From the NCBI GenBank assembly GCA_963745975.1, contig CAVUZJ010000006.1, forward strand, positions 124,001 to 188,000: a stretch of DNA of 64,000 nt, written 5' to 3'. This stretch comes from JAKAWQ01 sp963745975 (GTDB taxonomy: Bacteria > Pseudomonadota > Alphaproteobacteria > Acetobacterales > Acetobacteraceae). The notes under the pieces are model-generated. The model ran no database searches. It was not told the origin of the DNA and was given only the letters and a program-made list of their open reading frames with translations. The position numbers were made by a program, and so were the translations under genes. Shown in pieces: positions 44,012-53,500 of the stretch (the stretch's first letter is position 1; each line of letters begins with the position of its first letter).

Positions 44012-47000
44012 CTATTCGGCGGTTGGGATCGGATCGATGGCGCGGGCGAGGCGGTTGAGCGCGGCGAGCTCGCCGGCGGCGAGTGCGTCGAGCTTGGCGA
44101 GTTCCGCATCGACGTGCGCCATGACCTCGCGCGAGACCTCGCTTGCGGAGACGGTCGGCGCGTTGTCGGAGACCGCGACGGTGTTGATGAGGTCGATCAG
44201 CGTGTCGTCGAGCCCGGCGGGATTGCGCAGCACGTCGCGTGCCGATTGCCGATGCACGTCCACGAGGACGCCTTCGATGGAAGCGAGATGGTCGGTGAGG
44301 GTTTTTGCTTTGGCGGCGAGATCTTCGTGCGGCTCGGCGAGGATGGCGAGCGCGCGTTTGATGCGCCGGATACGGTTGACCGCGCTGTTGAGCCGGCCGA
44401 GCGAGAAGGTGAGCTCCCGCAACAGCGCGAATTGCTGGCCGTAGGCGTCCGGCGTCGTGGCGAGGCGCGGATCCTTGACGATGGCAAAATTCGCCGTGCG
44501 CTTCTCAGGGCCGAGCGCCAGCTCCACCTGGTAGTCGCCCGGGACGACGGTCGGGCCGGGCGTCGGGTCCGCGTCCTTCGCGAGCGGCTTGTTCCGCGGC
44601 GGCGCCAGCGCGGGATCGAGCTTCGCGGGCCCGGGATATTTGAGATCCCAAACGAAGCGGTTGAGGCCGGGGCGCGTGGTGGGGCGGCGCTGTGCGGGCA
44701 GGCTCGCGTCGTCGCTCCGGAAGCTGACGATCGGCTGGCCCGCCGCGTCGCGGAAGGTGAGCGTGAGGGGATCGGAGGGAGAATCGTCGAGCCGGTAATA
44801 GATGATCGCGCCGTTCGGAGGGTTCTCGCCGACATCGAGATATTCGCGGCCCGGCGTGCCGTCCGGCCGCTCGAAGCTCCGGATGCCGCCGCCGATGCCG
44901 GAAGCGACGGCGAAGGAGATGCCGGAGCCCACGTTTCGTAGCGCGCCGAAATGCAGCTTCGTGCGGATGGTGGTGCGGGGCGCGAAGAGTTTGAGCCCGG
45001 CAGCAGTTTCGGTGGGGTCGCGGAGTGGGGTGATGTCGTCGAGGATCCAGAAGGAGCGTCCGTGCGTGCCGGCCACGAGGTCCGAGCCCTTGAGCTTGAG
45101 GTCGTAAACCGGAGCGACCGGCAGGCCGCCCTGCATGCGCGCCCAATGCGAGCCGTCATTGGGGCTGAAGAAGATTCCGGTCTCGGTACCGACGAAGAGG
45201 AGGCCGGGCCGCACCGGATCGGCGCGCACGACGCGGGTGATCTCGCCCTCGGGAAAGTTCCCGTTGACCGACTGCCATGTGCGCCCGCCGTCGGTGGTGC
45301 GGAAGAGATAGGGCCGGTAGTCCGCGAGCTTGTAGCGGGTCGCGGCGAGATAGGCCGTGTCGGCGTCGTGCGCGGAGAGCTCGACGCAGCCGACATAGGC
45401 GAGCTTCGGCATGTCCGGCGGCGTGACGTTGTGCCAGCTCTTGCCGTCGTCGCGGGTGACATGCACGAGACCGTCATCGGTCGCGGCCCAGATCTCGCCG
45501 CGACGGTGCGGCGATTCGACGAGAGAGGCGCAGGTTGCGTGGACTTCGGCGCCGGCGCTCTCGCGCGTGATCTCGCCGCCCGAATGGTCCTGGCGCGCGA
45601 GATCGTTATGGCTGAGATCGGGCGAGATCGCCTCCCAGCTCACGCCTTCGTCGCGGGTGCGGAAGACGCGGTTGCCGCCGGCGTAGAGCGTGCCGCTGTC
45701 GTGCGGGGAGAAGACGATCGGGAAGGTCCAGGCGAAGCGGTATTTGAGATCTTTCGGCGCGACGCCGGTCGATTCCTCGGGCCAGACGTTGACGAGCCGG
45801 ATCTGGCCCGTGCGCGCGTCCCAGCGCTGCAATGGCGCGGCGCCTCCGGGGCTGGAGCCGATGGCGCCGCAATAGACGATGTTGGGATCGTTGGGATGGA
45901 CGGCGATGAAGCCGCTCTCGCCGGTGCCGGGATAGGTGCAATCGCCGAGCGTGATCGCGCCCCACACGGCCGCACTCGGGACCGAGATCGAGGTGTTGTC
46001 CTGCTGCGTGCCATAGACGCGGTAGGGATATTGGTTGTCGGTGTCGATGCGATAGAACTGCGCGGTCGGCTGGTTGTAGATCGACGACCAGGTGAGGCCG
46101 CCGTTGAACGAGACGCAGGCGCCGCCGTCGTTGCCTTCGACCATCCGCTTCGGGTCGGCGGGATCGATCCAGAGATCGTGGTTGTCACCGTGCGGGGTTG
46201 GGATCTCGGTGTAGCTCGCCCCACCGTCGGTCGATTTCCAGAGGCCGAGATTCGCCACATAGACGGTCTCGGCGTGGCGCGGGTCGGCGAAGACGTGCGT
46301 GTAGTACCAGGGCCGGTGCATGAGGTCGCGGTGGGACGAGACCTGTACCCAGCGCGCGCCGAAATCCTCGGAGCGGTAGAGGCCGGTCTTCGCGCCTGGC
46401 GCCTCGATCAGCGCCCAGACGCGGCCGGAGCGGGCGGGAGAGACCGCGACGCCGATCTTGCCGAGCATGCCATCCGGTAAGCCCGGATTGCGCGAGATCT
46501 CCTCCCAGGAATCGCCGCCGTCGGTCGAGCGGAAGAGGCCGCTGCCGGGGCCGCCGCTCGAGATGTTCCAGAAGTTGCGCCGGGTTTGCCAAACGCCGGC
46601 GAAGAGGATCCGCGGGTTCGCGGGATCCATCGAGAGATCGACGGCACCGGCATCGGCGCTGCGGTGGAGCACGTTCTGCCAGGTTCGGCCGCCGTCGCGC
46701 GAGCGATAGACGCCGCGCTCCTCGTTCGCGCCGAACGCGTCGCCGAGGGCCGCGACATAGACGAGGTCGGGGTTTTGCGGATGGATGCAAATGCGACCGA
46801 CCTGCTTGGTTTCGCGCAATCCGACGTGGCGCCAGGTGCGGCCGCCGTCGGTGGATTTGTAAACGCCGTCGCCGTAGGAGACGTCGAGCCGGATGGTGGT
46901 CTCGCCGGTGCCGGCATAGACGACGTTCGGGTCCGAGCGCGCGACCGCGAGCGCGCCGATCGTGGCGCTGCCGAAGAAGCCATCGCTGACGCAGCGCCAG

Positions 47001-47179
47001 TACACGCCGCCATCGGTGGTTTTCCAGACTCCGCCGGCGCAGGCGCCGAAATAGAAGACCATGGGATCCGTGGCATCGCCGGCGACGGCGACGACGCGCC
47101 CGCCCCGCGGGGGGCCGATGCAGCGCCATCTCAGGGCTTCGAGCTGGGCGGGCGCGGGGATGCGGGACGACGTTGCCAT
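44012..47179 (-). CDS. Sortilin/BNR-repeat (VPS10-like) beta-propeller protein, 1055 residues
   Basis: A very long propeller protein with many BNR/sortilin-type repeats: WKTTDGGVYWR, YKSTDGGRTWRHV, YRSRDGGRTWQNV, FRSTDGGDSWEEI, FRTTDGGRTWQSV and others over residues 1-700. A non-propeller C-terminal part of about 300 residues contains a helical segment (LRELTFSLGRLNSAVNRIRR). Relatives are annotated as WD40/YVTN/BNR-like or glycosyl-hydrolase-like proteins of unknown role. No signal peptide follows ATG 47179, which is odd because most relatives are secreted. Confidence 0.8.
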   Translation of the reverse strand: MATSSRIPAPAQLEALRWRCIGPPRGGRVVAVAGDATDPMVFYFGACAGGVWKTTDGGVYWRCVSDGFFGSATIGALAVARSDPNVVYAGTGETTIRLDVSYGDGVYKSTDGGRTWRHVGLRETKQVGRICIHPQNPDLVYVAALGDAFGANEERGVYRSRDGGRTWQNVLHRSADAGAVDLSMDPANPRILFAGVWQTRRNFWNISSGGPGSGLFRSTDGGDSWEEISRNPGLPDGMLGKIGVAVSPARSGRVWALIEAPGAKTGLYRSEDFGARWVQVSSHRDLMHRPWYYTHVFADPRHAETVYVANLGLWKSTDGGASYTEIPTPHGDNHDLWIDPADPKRMVEGNDGGACVSFNGGLTWSSIYNQPTAQFYRIDTDNQYPYRVYGTQQDNTSISVPSAAVWGAITLGDCTYPGTGESGFIAVHPNDPNIVYCGAIGSSPGGAAPLQRWDARTGQIRLVNVWPEESTGVAPKDLKYRFAWTFPIVFSPHDSGTLYAGGNRVFRTRDEGVSWEAISPDLSHNDLARQDHSGGEITRESAGAEVHATCASLVESPHRRGEIWAATDDGLVHVTRDDGKSWHNVTPPDMPKLAYVGCVELSAHDADTAYLAATRYKLADYRPYLFRTTDGGRTWQSVNGNFPEGEITRVVRADPVRPGLLFVGTETGIFFSPNDGSHWARMQGGLPVAPVYDLKLKGSDLVAGTHGRSFWILDDITPLRDPTETAAGLKLFAPRTTIRTKLHFGALRNVGSGISFAVASGIGGGIRSFERPDGTPGREYLDVGENPPNGAIIYYRLDDSPSDPLTLTFRDAAGQPIVSFRSDDASLPAQRRPTTRPGLNRFVWDLKYPGPAKLDPALAPPRNKPLAKDADPTPGPTVVPGDYQVELALGPEKRTANFAIVKDPRLATTPDAYGQQFALLRELTFSLGRLNSAVNRIRRIKRALAILAEPHEDLAAKAKTLTDHLASIEGVLVDVHRQSARDVLRNPAGLDDTLIDLINTVAVSDNAPTVSASEVSREVMAHVDAELAKLDALAAGELAALNRLARAIDPIPTAE

Positions 47180-47218
47180 GATGGTGCCTGTCCCCTCCGA
47201 GCGATGCGCGTGCAAAGT

Positions 47219-49561
47219 CTAAACGCGAAACGCGCGGGCACGCAATCCGGCCTCGATGAGACGGCTTATGTCGGCCGCGCGCGCCGGCATCTGCAGGTCC
47301 CATACGCGGGCGACGTCCGCGAGCGCGTCGGCGACGGCGTTCATGATCGCGGGCGGTGCTGCGCTTGCGGCCGCCTCGCCGCAGGCCTTGGCGCCGAAGA
47401 TGTTGGAGGGCGAGGCGAGGCCGTTGTCGATCCACGTGACGCCCGGCACATCGAGCGCACGCGGCAGCGCATAGTCGAGCAGCGAGGCGGCGAGCGGCTG
47501 GCCGGTCGCAGGATCGACGACCGCCTGCTCCATCAGCGCCTGGCCGGTGCCCTGCGCGACGCCGCCCTGGACCTGCCCCAGCACCGCCGGCGCGTTGACC
47601 ACCTGGCCGAAATCATCGACGGCGGTGTAGCGCACGAGACGCACCTCGCCGGTTTCCGGATCGATCTCGACTTCGGCGGCATGGCAGCCATTGGCAGCGC
47701 TTCCGTGGCGCAGCACGCCCCACGATTCGCCGTCCAGCGCGCCGGGCGATCGTGCGGCGATCTCGGCGATGCTCGCGGTCTGGTTCGAGCTCTTGCGCGC
47801 GAAGACGCCGCTCTCGAAGAGGATGTCCGCCTTGGGCGCGCCCCATTCGGCGCCGAGCAGCGCGCGCCCGCGGGCGATGACGTCGGCGACCGCCTGTTCG
47901 ATCGCGACCGAGCTGGTGAGCAGCGACTTGGAGCCGCCGGTGCCGCCGCCGCGCGCTACCGCCTCGCTGTCGCCCTGGCAAACGGTGATGGCGCCGGGGT
48001 CGAGCCCGAAGCGTTTCGCCGCATAGAGGGCCATCGGCGCCGCATGGTCCTGCCCGGTCGATTGCGTGCCGATGGTGACGCGGAGCGCGCCGCCGGGCCC
48101 GAACGCAAGCGCCGCGCTCTCGACCGGAAGTCCGTCCGGCTCGATCATTTTCGCGACCGCCAGCCCGCCGTTCGATTCGAGATAGTTCGCGAAGCCGAAG
48201 CCGCGCAGCAGGCCGCGCCGCGCGCTCGCCGCCCGGCGCGCGGGAAAGCCCGCACGATCGGCGGCGGCGAGGCAGCGACGCTGATTGTCGAGGAAGCGGC
48301 CGCCTTCGATGGCGAGGCCCGTCACGGCGATCACGGTCGCGGCCTGGCTCTCGGGAAGATTGCGCGCGCGCAGCTCGGCGCGGTCGATGCCGAGCGCGTG
48401 CGCGGCACGGTCGATCAGGCGCTCCAGCACGTAGGTCGCTTCCGGCCGGCCGGCGCCGCGGTACGCATCGACCGGCACGGTATTGGTGAAGACGCCGCGC
48501 ACGCCGATCTCGATCGCGCGGAAGCGGTAGGCGCCGGCTTGCACGGGCGCGCCGACGCCGGTTGCGGTGAGCGGCGCATATTGCGAGAGATAGGCGCCGA
48601 GATTGACGGTTGCCTGCACGGAAAGGGCAAGAAACCGGCCGCTTCCGTCGAGCGCGAGGGCCGCCTCGGTGCGGTGGTCGCGGCCCTGCGTGTCGGAAAG
48701 GAACGCCTCGGTCCGGGTCGCCGTCCAGCGGACCGGGCGGCCGAGCGCACGGGCGGCGCAGAGCACCATCGCGTGCTCGGGATAGGCGAAGATTTTCGAG
48801 CCGAACCCGCCGCCGACATGGGGTGTGACGACGCGAATTCGCGCCTCGGCAAGGCCGAACGAAGCGGCGAGGATGAGGCGGACGAAATGCGGCCCTTGCG
48901 TGTTGGCGATCAGCGTGAAGCGGCCGCTCGCCGGATCGAAGGCCCCGATCGCGGCACGCGGCTCGATTGCGTTGACGACGATACGAGGATTGCGGAGCGT
49001 GATGCGGACGACGTGCGCCGCCTCATCGAAGAGGCGCCGGCAAGCTCCGGCATCGCCGAAGCGCCAATCAAAACAGACATTGTCCGGCGCGGCGGGCCAG
49101 ATCGGCACGGGCTGCTTTTCTGCGGAGGGATCGGCGATGGAAGGAAGCGGCTCGTAGTCGATGGCGACGAGGTTTGCGGCTTCGATCGCCTGATGCAATG
49201 TTTCGGCGACGATGAATGCGACGGGATCGCCCACGTGGCGGACGCGGTCGGCGGCAAGGATCGCGCGGTCCGCCTCGGTGCGCTGGGTGCCGTCGAACGA
49301 CGTGAGCGCCATGACGCAGCCGAGGGGGCGGACTGTGCCGGCGAGGTCGGCGGCGGTGAGGATGGCGAGGATTCCCGGTGCGCGCAGTGCCGCCGTGCGA
49401 TCGATGGCTCGGATGCGTGCGTGGGCGTGGGGCGAGCGCAGGACATAGCCATGCGCCTCGCCTTCGAGCCTCATGTCATCGACATAGAGGCCCTCCCCGC
49501 GCAGGAACCGATCCTCGTCGCGGGCGAGGGCGCCGAATTCCTTCCCGTGCCGGAATGTCAT
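47219..49561 (-). CDS. Xanthine dehydrogenase family molybdopterin-binding (large) subunit, orphan
   Basis: A 780-residue large subunit of the molybdenum hydroxylase family (xanthine dehydrogenase/CoxL type). Molybdopterin-binding motifs are VVTPHVGGGFGSK, the active-site loop VDAYRGAGRPEATY and GTQSTGQDH. FGAKACGEAAASAAPPAIMN near the C-terminus holds the usual catalytic Glu. The AYRGAGR loop lacks the cysteine of true CO dehydrogenase (AYRCSFR). No FAD or 2Fe-2S subunit gene is adjacent, so partners are encoded elsewhere or lost. Confidence 0.9.
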   Translation of the reverse strand: MTFRHGKEFGALARDEDRFLRGEGLYVDDMRLEGEAHGYVLRSPHAHARIRAIDRTAALRAPGILAILTAADLAGTVRPLGCVMALTSFDGTQRTEADRAILAADRVRHVGDPVAFIVAETLHQAIEAANLVAIDYEPLPSIADPSAEKQPVPIWPAAPDNVCFDWRFGDAGACRRLFDEAAHVVRITLRNPRIVVNAIEPRAAIGAFDPASGRFTLIANTQGPHFVRLILAASFGLAEARIRVVTPHVGGGFGSKIFAYPEHAMVLCAARALGRPVRWTATRTEAFLSDTQGRDHRTEAALALDGSGRFLALSVQATVNLGAYLSQYAPLTATGVGAPVQAGAYRFRAIEIGVRGVFTNTVPVDAYRGAGRPEATYVLERLIDRAAHALGIDRAELRARNLPESQAATVIAVTGLAIEGGRFLDNQRRCLAAADRAGFPARRAASARRGLLRGFGFANYLESNGGLAVAKMIEPDGLPVESAALAFGPGGALRVTIGTQSTGQDHAAPMALYAAKRFGLDPGAITVCQGDSEAVARGGGTGGSKSLLTSSVAIEQAVADVIARGRALLGAEWGAPKADILFESGVFARKSSNQTASIAEIAARSPGALDGESWGVLRHGSAANGCHAAEVEIDPETGEVRLVRYTAVDDFGQVVNAPAVLGQVQGGVAQGTGQALMEQAVVDPATGQPLAASLLDYALPRALDVPGVTWIDNGLASPSNIFGAKACGEAAASAAPPAIMNAVADALADVARVWDLQMPARAADISRLIEAGLRARAFRV

Positions 49562-49601
49562 CCGCGGATCCCGCCTCGCTTGGCGGCCCGCGGCGGCGGC
49601 A

Positions 49602-50087
49602 TCAAACGCTGTTTTCGACGGCGAGGATCTTAAGGGGGCGGGTCTCGCCGGCGATCGGCGCATCGGCCGTGTCGCCCGCGCCGTTGCCAATGAGGGCGGC
49701 GGCGGTGGGGGCGCGCCAGCTGACGCGGCCGGAAGGGGGATCGCTCTCGTCCTCGCCCACGATTTCGAGGCTGACCTCGCCGCGGCCGGGCCAGGCGAGC
49801 CTTACGCGCGAGCCGAAGCCCACCTCGTCCGGATCGGCGGGCGGGGCGGTGAGCTGGGCCGTGGCGCGGCGGCTGGTCCAGTAGCGCAGCCGGCGCCGGA
49901 GCTCGGCGGCCTCGGCCAGCTCCTCATGGGGCGTCCGGGCGAGCCGCTCCTCGAAATCGGCCACGGCCGCCTCGATCAAGGCAAGGCCGCGCCGGGTGAC
50001 CGGGTTGGGCGGCGGCGGCAGGGGAATGTCGCCCAGCGGCTCGGGCGGGGTCTCGGCGTCGGGTTCGCGGACAAAGGCTCGACTCAC
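49602..50087 (-). CDS. GreA/GreB family transcription elongation factor
   Basis: A 161-residue protein with an N-terminal coiled-coil-like helical part (RGLALIEAAVADFEERLAR, then EAAELRRRLRYWTSRRATAQ). A GreA/GreB C-terminal FKBP-like domain (VGFGSRVRLAWPGRGEVSLE, then SWRAPTAAALIGNGAGD) follows. It is a GreB-like stand-alone variant seen in alphaproteobacteria rather than the main GreA. Such factors rescue stalled RNA polymerase. It is the next leftward gene after the Hyf-like operon, 105 bp away. Confidence 0.8.
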   Translation of the reverse strand: MSRAFVREPDAETPPEPLGDIPLPPPPNPVTRRGLALIEAAVADFEERLARTPHEELAEAAELRRRLRYWTSRRATAQLTAPPADPDEVGFGSRVRLAWPGRGEVSLEIVGEDESDPPSGRVSWRAPTAAALIGNGAGDTADAPIAGETRPLKILAVENSV

Positions 50088-50192
50088 GGCAAATCCTCCC
50101 GATGGCTTCAGGCGGCCGAGTCTTCTTTAATTGGAACTGCAAGGCAGCATTGCAAGAAGTTGAGAGCAGGGGAAAAGGCCGGCTCGGGGCCC

Positions 50193-50696
50193 TCAGCCCT
50201 CGCCTAAGAGGGCGATCAGGCCGGCGAGCAGCTTTGCCGGCGTGGGCGGGCAGCCGGGGATGACGAGATCGACCGGGAGAACGGCGGAGACCGCGCCGAG
50301 GCAGGCGGGGCTTCGCACGAAGACGCCGCAGCCGGCGGCGCAATCGCCGGCGGCGACGACCCATTTGGGCGCCGGCGTTGCCGCGTAGGTGCGGAGCAGC
50401 GCCTCGTGCATGTTGCGCGTCACCGGGCCGGTGACGAGCAGGACATCGGCGTGGCGCGGCGAGGCGACGAAGGAGAGGCCGAAGCGTTCGAGATCGTAGA
50501 ACGGGTTGGCGAGCGCGTTGATCTCGAGCTCGCAGCCGTTGCAGGAGCCGGCATCGACTTCGCGGATGGCGAGGCTGCGGCCGAGGCGGCGGCGGGCGGC
50601 GCGCTCGAGCTTCTTGGCGAGCTCGGCAAACTCGGGATCGGTGGGGAGGGCTTCGGTGAGGGGCTGGCGGAGGCCTTCGAGGAGAGTGCGCAGCAT
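50193..50696 (-). CDS. NuoB/HyfI-like small subunit of an Ehr-type complex
   Basis: A 167-residue iron-sulfur subunit. The proximal [4Fe-4S] ligands are C52 and C55 (SCNGCE), C119 or C123 (GDCAAGC) and C149 (PGCPP), as in HyfI/NuoB of group 4 hydrogenases and complex I. It is the last gene of the overlapped operon, 3 bp after the large-subunit gene. Its cluster appears complete although the partner large subunit has no metal site. Confidence 0.9.
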   Translation of the reverse strand: MLRTLLEGLRQPLTEALPTDPEFAELAKKLERAARRRLGRSLAIREVDAGSCNGCELEINALANPFYDLERFGLSFVASPRHADVLLVTGPVTRNMHEALLRTYAATPAPKWVVAAGDCAAGCGVFVRSPACLGAVSAVLPVDLVIPGCPPTPAKLLAGLIALLGEG

Positions 50697-50699
50697 GGC

Positions 50700-52070
50700 T
50701 CAGAGATCGTGGCCCGCGTAGGAGCAGTTGAAGGATTTGTTGCAGAGGGGAAAGTCGGCGACGATGTTGCCCTCGATCGCCGCCTCGAGCAGCGGCCACT
50801 GGAACCAGGAGGGATCGCGCGCATGGCAGCGCGCGATGCGGCCGGCGGCGAGACGGACATGGACGAAGATGTCGCCGCGGAATCCCTCGACCAACGCGAA
50901 GCCTTCGCCCGAACCTTCGGGAATTGGAGCAAAGAGGGTTCCGGAGGGAAGGTTGTCGAGAATCTGCGTGACGAGGCCGAGGCTTTCCGTGATCTCGGCG
51001 GCGCGGACGCGAAGCCGCGCATCGACGTCGCCCTCGCTGCGGACGGGGATTGCGAAGACGAGCGCATCATAGGGAGCGTAGAGGCGGCGAGCGTCGAAGT
51101 CGCGACCGGAGGCGCGGCCGATGAAGCCGCCGGCCGCCCAGAGCTTCGCGAGCTCGGGGCGGAGGGTGCCGGTGCCGACGGTGCGGTCCTGGAGCGAGGC
51201 GGTTCGGTCATAGAGGGAGAGAAGCCGGGGAAATTTTTCGCCGATCTCGGTGATGAGGCCGCGAAGATGGGCGATGCCGCCTGAGGAAAGATCGGCGGTG
51301 ACGCCGCTCGGGACGATGCGGTCCATCATCAGCCGATGGCCGAAGCAGAAGAAGCCGGCGCGGAGCACGCGCTCGCGGAGAATGGCGCAATGGGCGAGCA
51401 TCAGGGCGAAGGCGGCGTCGTTGCAAATGGCGCCGACATCGCCGAGATGGTTGGCGAGCCGCTCGAGCTCCGCCATCAGCGCGCGGAGCCAGACCGCGCG
51501 CGGCGGCGGCTCCACGCCGAGTGCCGCTTCGACCGCGCGGGCGAAGGCGAGCGCGTAGGCAACCGTGCTGTCCCCCGAGATGCGCGCGGCGATGGGCGCG
51601 GCTTCGGCCGGGGTTTTCCCCTGCATGAGCGCCTCGACGCCGCGATGGACGTAGCCGAGGCGTTCCTCGAGGCGAACGATCGTCTCGCCCGAGCAGGTGA
51701 AGCGGAAATGCCCGGGCTCGATGATGCCGGCATGCACGGGGCCGACCGGGATCTGGTGCAGATGCTCGCCTTCGGCGGGAAGGAACGGATAGGCGGTCGC
51801 TTTATCGCCGTGGAGGAGCCAGGGGCGCGTGTCGGGCAGGCCCTCGGGGACGAGCGCGGAGGATTCGGCGAGCGCTCGCTCGAGCCGGAGTGCGGGCGGA
51901 TGGAGCCGGCCGATCGAGGGAAAGCGTCCCTCGGGCGCCGGATCGTCGATGATCTCGATCGTTGTGCCGGCGAGGATCGCGAGCCGTGCGGTGCCCTCGT
52001 CCGCCCAGAGCGAGAGCAGGGAAGCCTGGCCGGCGGCGAGCTTTCCGCCGGCTTCGCGCCAGGTGGTCAT
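50700..52070 (-). CDS. HyfG/NuoCD-like large subunit lacking NiFe ligands
   Basis: A 456-residue protein joining a NuoC-like N-terminal part (to about residue 95) and a NuoD/hydrogenase-large-subunit domain. The hydrogenase motif RICGICxxxH is replaced by RISGDSTVAY, and the C-terminal DPCxxC by PLCNKSFNCSYAGHDL. So all but perhaps one of the nickel-iron cysteine ligands are gone. It cannot be a hydrogenase in the usual sense. Known relatives are the energy-converting hydrogenase-related (Ehr) complexes of unknown substrate. The start ATG 52070 overlaps the hyfF stop. Confidence 0.88.
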   Translation of the reverse strand: MTTWREAGGKLAAGQASLLSLWADEGTARLAILAGTTIEIIDDPAPEGRFPSIGRLHPPALRLERALAESSALVPEGLPDTRPWLLHGDKATAYPFLPAEGEHLHQIPVGPVHAGIIEPGHFRFTCSGETIVRLEERLGYVHRGVEALMQGKTPAEAAPIAARISGDSTVAYALAFARAVEAALGVEPPPRAVWLRALMAELERLANHLGDVGAICNDAAFALMLAHCAILRERVLRAGFFCFGHRLMMDRIVPSGVTADLSSGGIAHLRGLITEIGEKFPRLLSLYDRTASLQDRTVGTGTLRPELAKLWAAGGFIGRASGRDFDARRLYAPYDALVFAIPVRSEGDVDARLRVRAAEITESLGLVTQILDNLPSGTLFAPIPEGSGEGFALVEGFRGDIFVHVRLAAGRIARCHARDPSWFQWPLLEAAIEGNIVADFPLCNKSFNCSYAGHDL

Positions 52071-53500
52071 CCGAGCAGCAAGGCGGCGTGGCGGAACCAG
52101 GCGACCAGCGGCGGCGGCAGCCAGAGCCCGGCGAGGAGGACGAGGGCGAGATGGGCGAAGATGGGGACGCTCGTCGCGCGCACCGGAACGACAGGCCCGC
52201 GCACAGGGCCGAAGGCGAGGCCGCCCAGGCGGAGAAGCAGCGCGCCGAAGGCGACCAGCAGGCCGAGCACGAGGAGGGCGGCGAGGATCGGGGCGTGGGA
52301 GAAGCTCGAGCTCACGATGAGGAATTCGCTCGTGAAGATGCCGAAGGGCGGCAGGCCCGCGATGGCGACGACGCCGGCGACGAGCGTCCAGCCGAGGAGA
52401 GGATGGGATTCGGTGAGGCCGCCCATTTCGGCGATGCGCTGGGTTCCCTTCACCTGCGCGACGTGGCCGACCGAGAAGAAGATCGCGGACTTGGTGAGGC
52501 TGTGCATGGTCATTTGCAACAGGCCGGCGAGATTGCCGAGCGGGCCGGCCATGCCGAAGGCGAAGACGATGATGCCCATTTGCTCGATCGAGGAGTAGGC
52601 GAAGAGGCGCTTGATGTCGCGGCGGCGGTAGAGCATGAGCGCGGCGAGCAGCGTCGAGACGAGGCCCAACGCGATCATCAGGGGCCCGGGCGCGATCGCG
52701 CCCGGACAGGCGGCGAGCAGGATCTTGAAGCGCAGCAGCGCATAGAGCGCGACATTAAGAAGGAGGCCCGAGAGCACGGCCGAGATCGGCGTCGGGCCCT
52801 CGGCATGCGCGTCCGGCAGCCAGGCGTGCATCGGCACGAGCCCGACCTTGGTGCCGTAACCGAGCAGGAGGAAGACGAAAGCGGTGTCGAGCAGGGCCGG
52901 ATCGAAATCCTTCGCGTGCGCGAGGAGGTCGGTCCAGATCATTCCCCCGCTTCCCTCCCCGATCACCGGCCGCGCGGCGAGATAGACGAGGATGGTGCCG
53001 AAGAGGGCGAGCGCGATGCCGACGCTGCCGAGGATGAAATATTTCCAGGCGGCCTCAATCGCTTCGTGCGTACGGTAGATGCCGACCATCATCACGGTGG
53101 AGAGAGTGGCAAGCTCGACGGCGACCCACATCAGCCCGATATTGGCCGCAACCAGTGCGAGGTTCATGCCGAAGAGCATGATCTGGAACATCGCGTGGTA
53201 GAACCGGAGATAGCCCGGCGTGAGCTTTCCTGTTTCGAGCTCGTGGCCGATATAACCCGCGCTGAAAACGCTGGTGGTGAAGCCGACGAAGGTGTTGAGC
53301 ACGATGAAAACGACGTTGAGATCGTCGATCAGGAAGAGCGGGCCGGGCGCGGGACGGTGGAACAGGAAGACGAGCGAGCCCGCGAAGGCGACGAGGCTTG
53401 CGGCGACGTTGATGCGCGCGGTGACGCGATAGTCGGCGATCAGGGCGAGGAGGAAGGCGGCGGCGAGAGGCACCGCGAGCACGGCGGCAAGCGGGATCAT
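52067..53500 (-). CDS. hyfF: HyfF-like proton-pumping membrane subunit
   Basis: A 477-residue antiporter-type subunit (NuoN/NuoM/HyfF, Proton_antipo_M) with about 13 helices. Key residues are the Glu in MWVAVELATLSTVMMV, the broken-helix Lys region LGYGTKVGLVPMHAWLPDAH and a second Lys in LQMTMHSLTKSAIFFS. It is coupled by ATGA overlaps to hyfE upstream and the large subunit downstream. Confidence 0.9.
   Translation of the reverse strand: MIPLAAVLAVPLAAAFLLALIADYRVTARINVAASLVAFAGSLVFLFHRPAPGPLFLIDDLNVVFIVLNTFVGFTTSVFSAGYIGHELETGKLTPGYLRFYHAMFQIMLFGMNLALVAANIGLMWVAVELATLSTVMMVGIYRTHEAIEAAWKYFILGSVGIALALFGTILVYLAARPVIGEGSGGMIWTDLLAHAKDFDPALLDTAFVFLLLGYGTKVGLVPMHAWLPDAHAEGPTPISAVLSGLLLNVALYALLRFKILLAACPGAIAPGPLMIALGLVSTLLAALMLYRRRDIKRLFAYSSIEQMGIIVFAFGMAGPLGNLAGLLQMTMHSLTKSAIFFSVGHVAQVKGTQRIAEMGGLTESHPLLGWTLVAGVVAIAGLPPFGIFTSEFLIVSSSFSHAPILAALLVLGLLVAFGALLLRLGGLAFGPVRGPVVPVRATSVPIFAHLALVLLAGLWLPPPLVAWFRHAALLLG

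Noticed and set aside
47219..49561. Form I CO dehydrogenase (CoxL)
   Set aside because: The active-site loop reads AYRGAGR rather than AYRCSFR, and no coxM or coxS is adjacent.
46586..49633. Open plus-strand frame of 1015 codons
   Set aside because: Low-complexity antisense of the molybdenum hydroxylase and BNR genes, with no ribosome site or family pattern.
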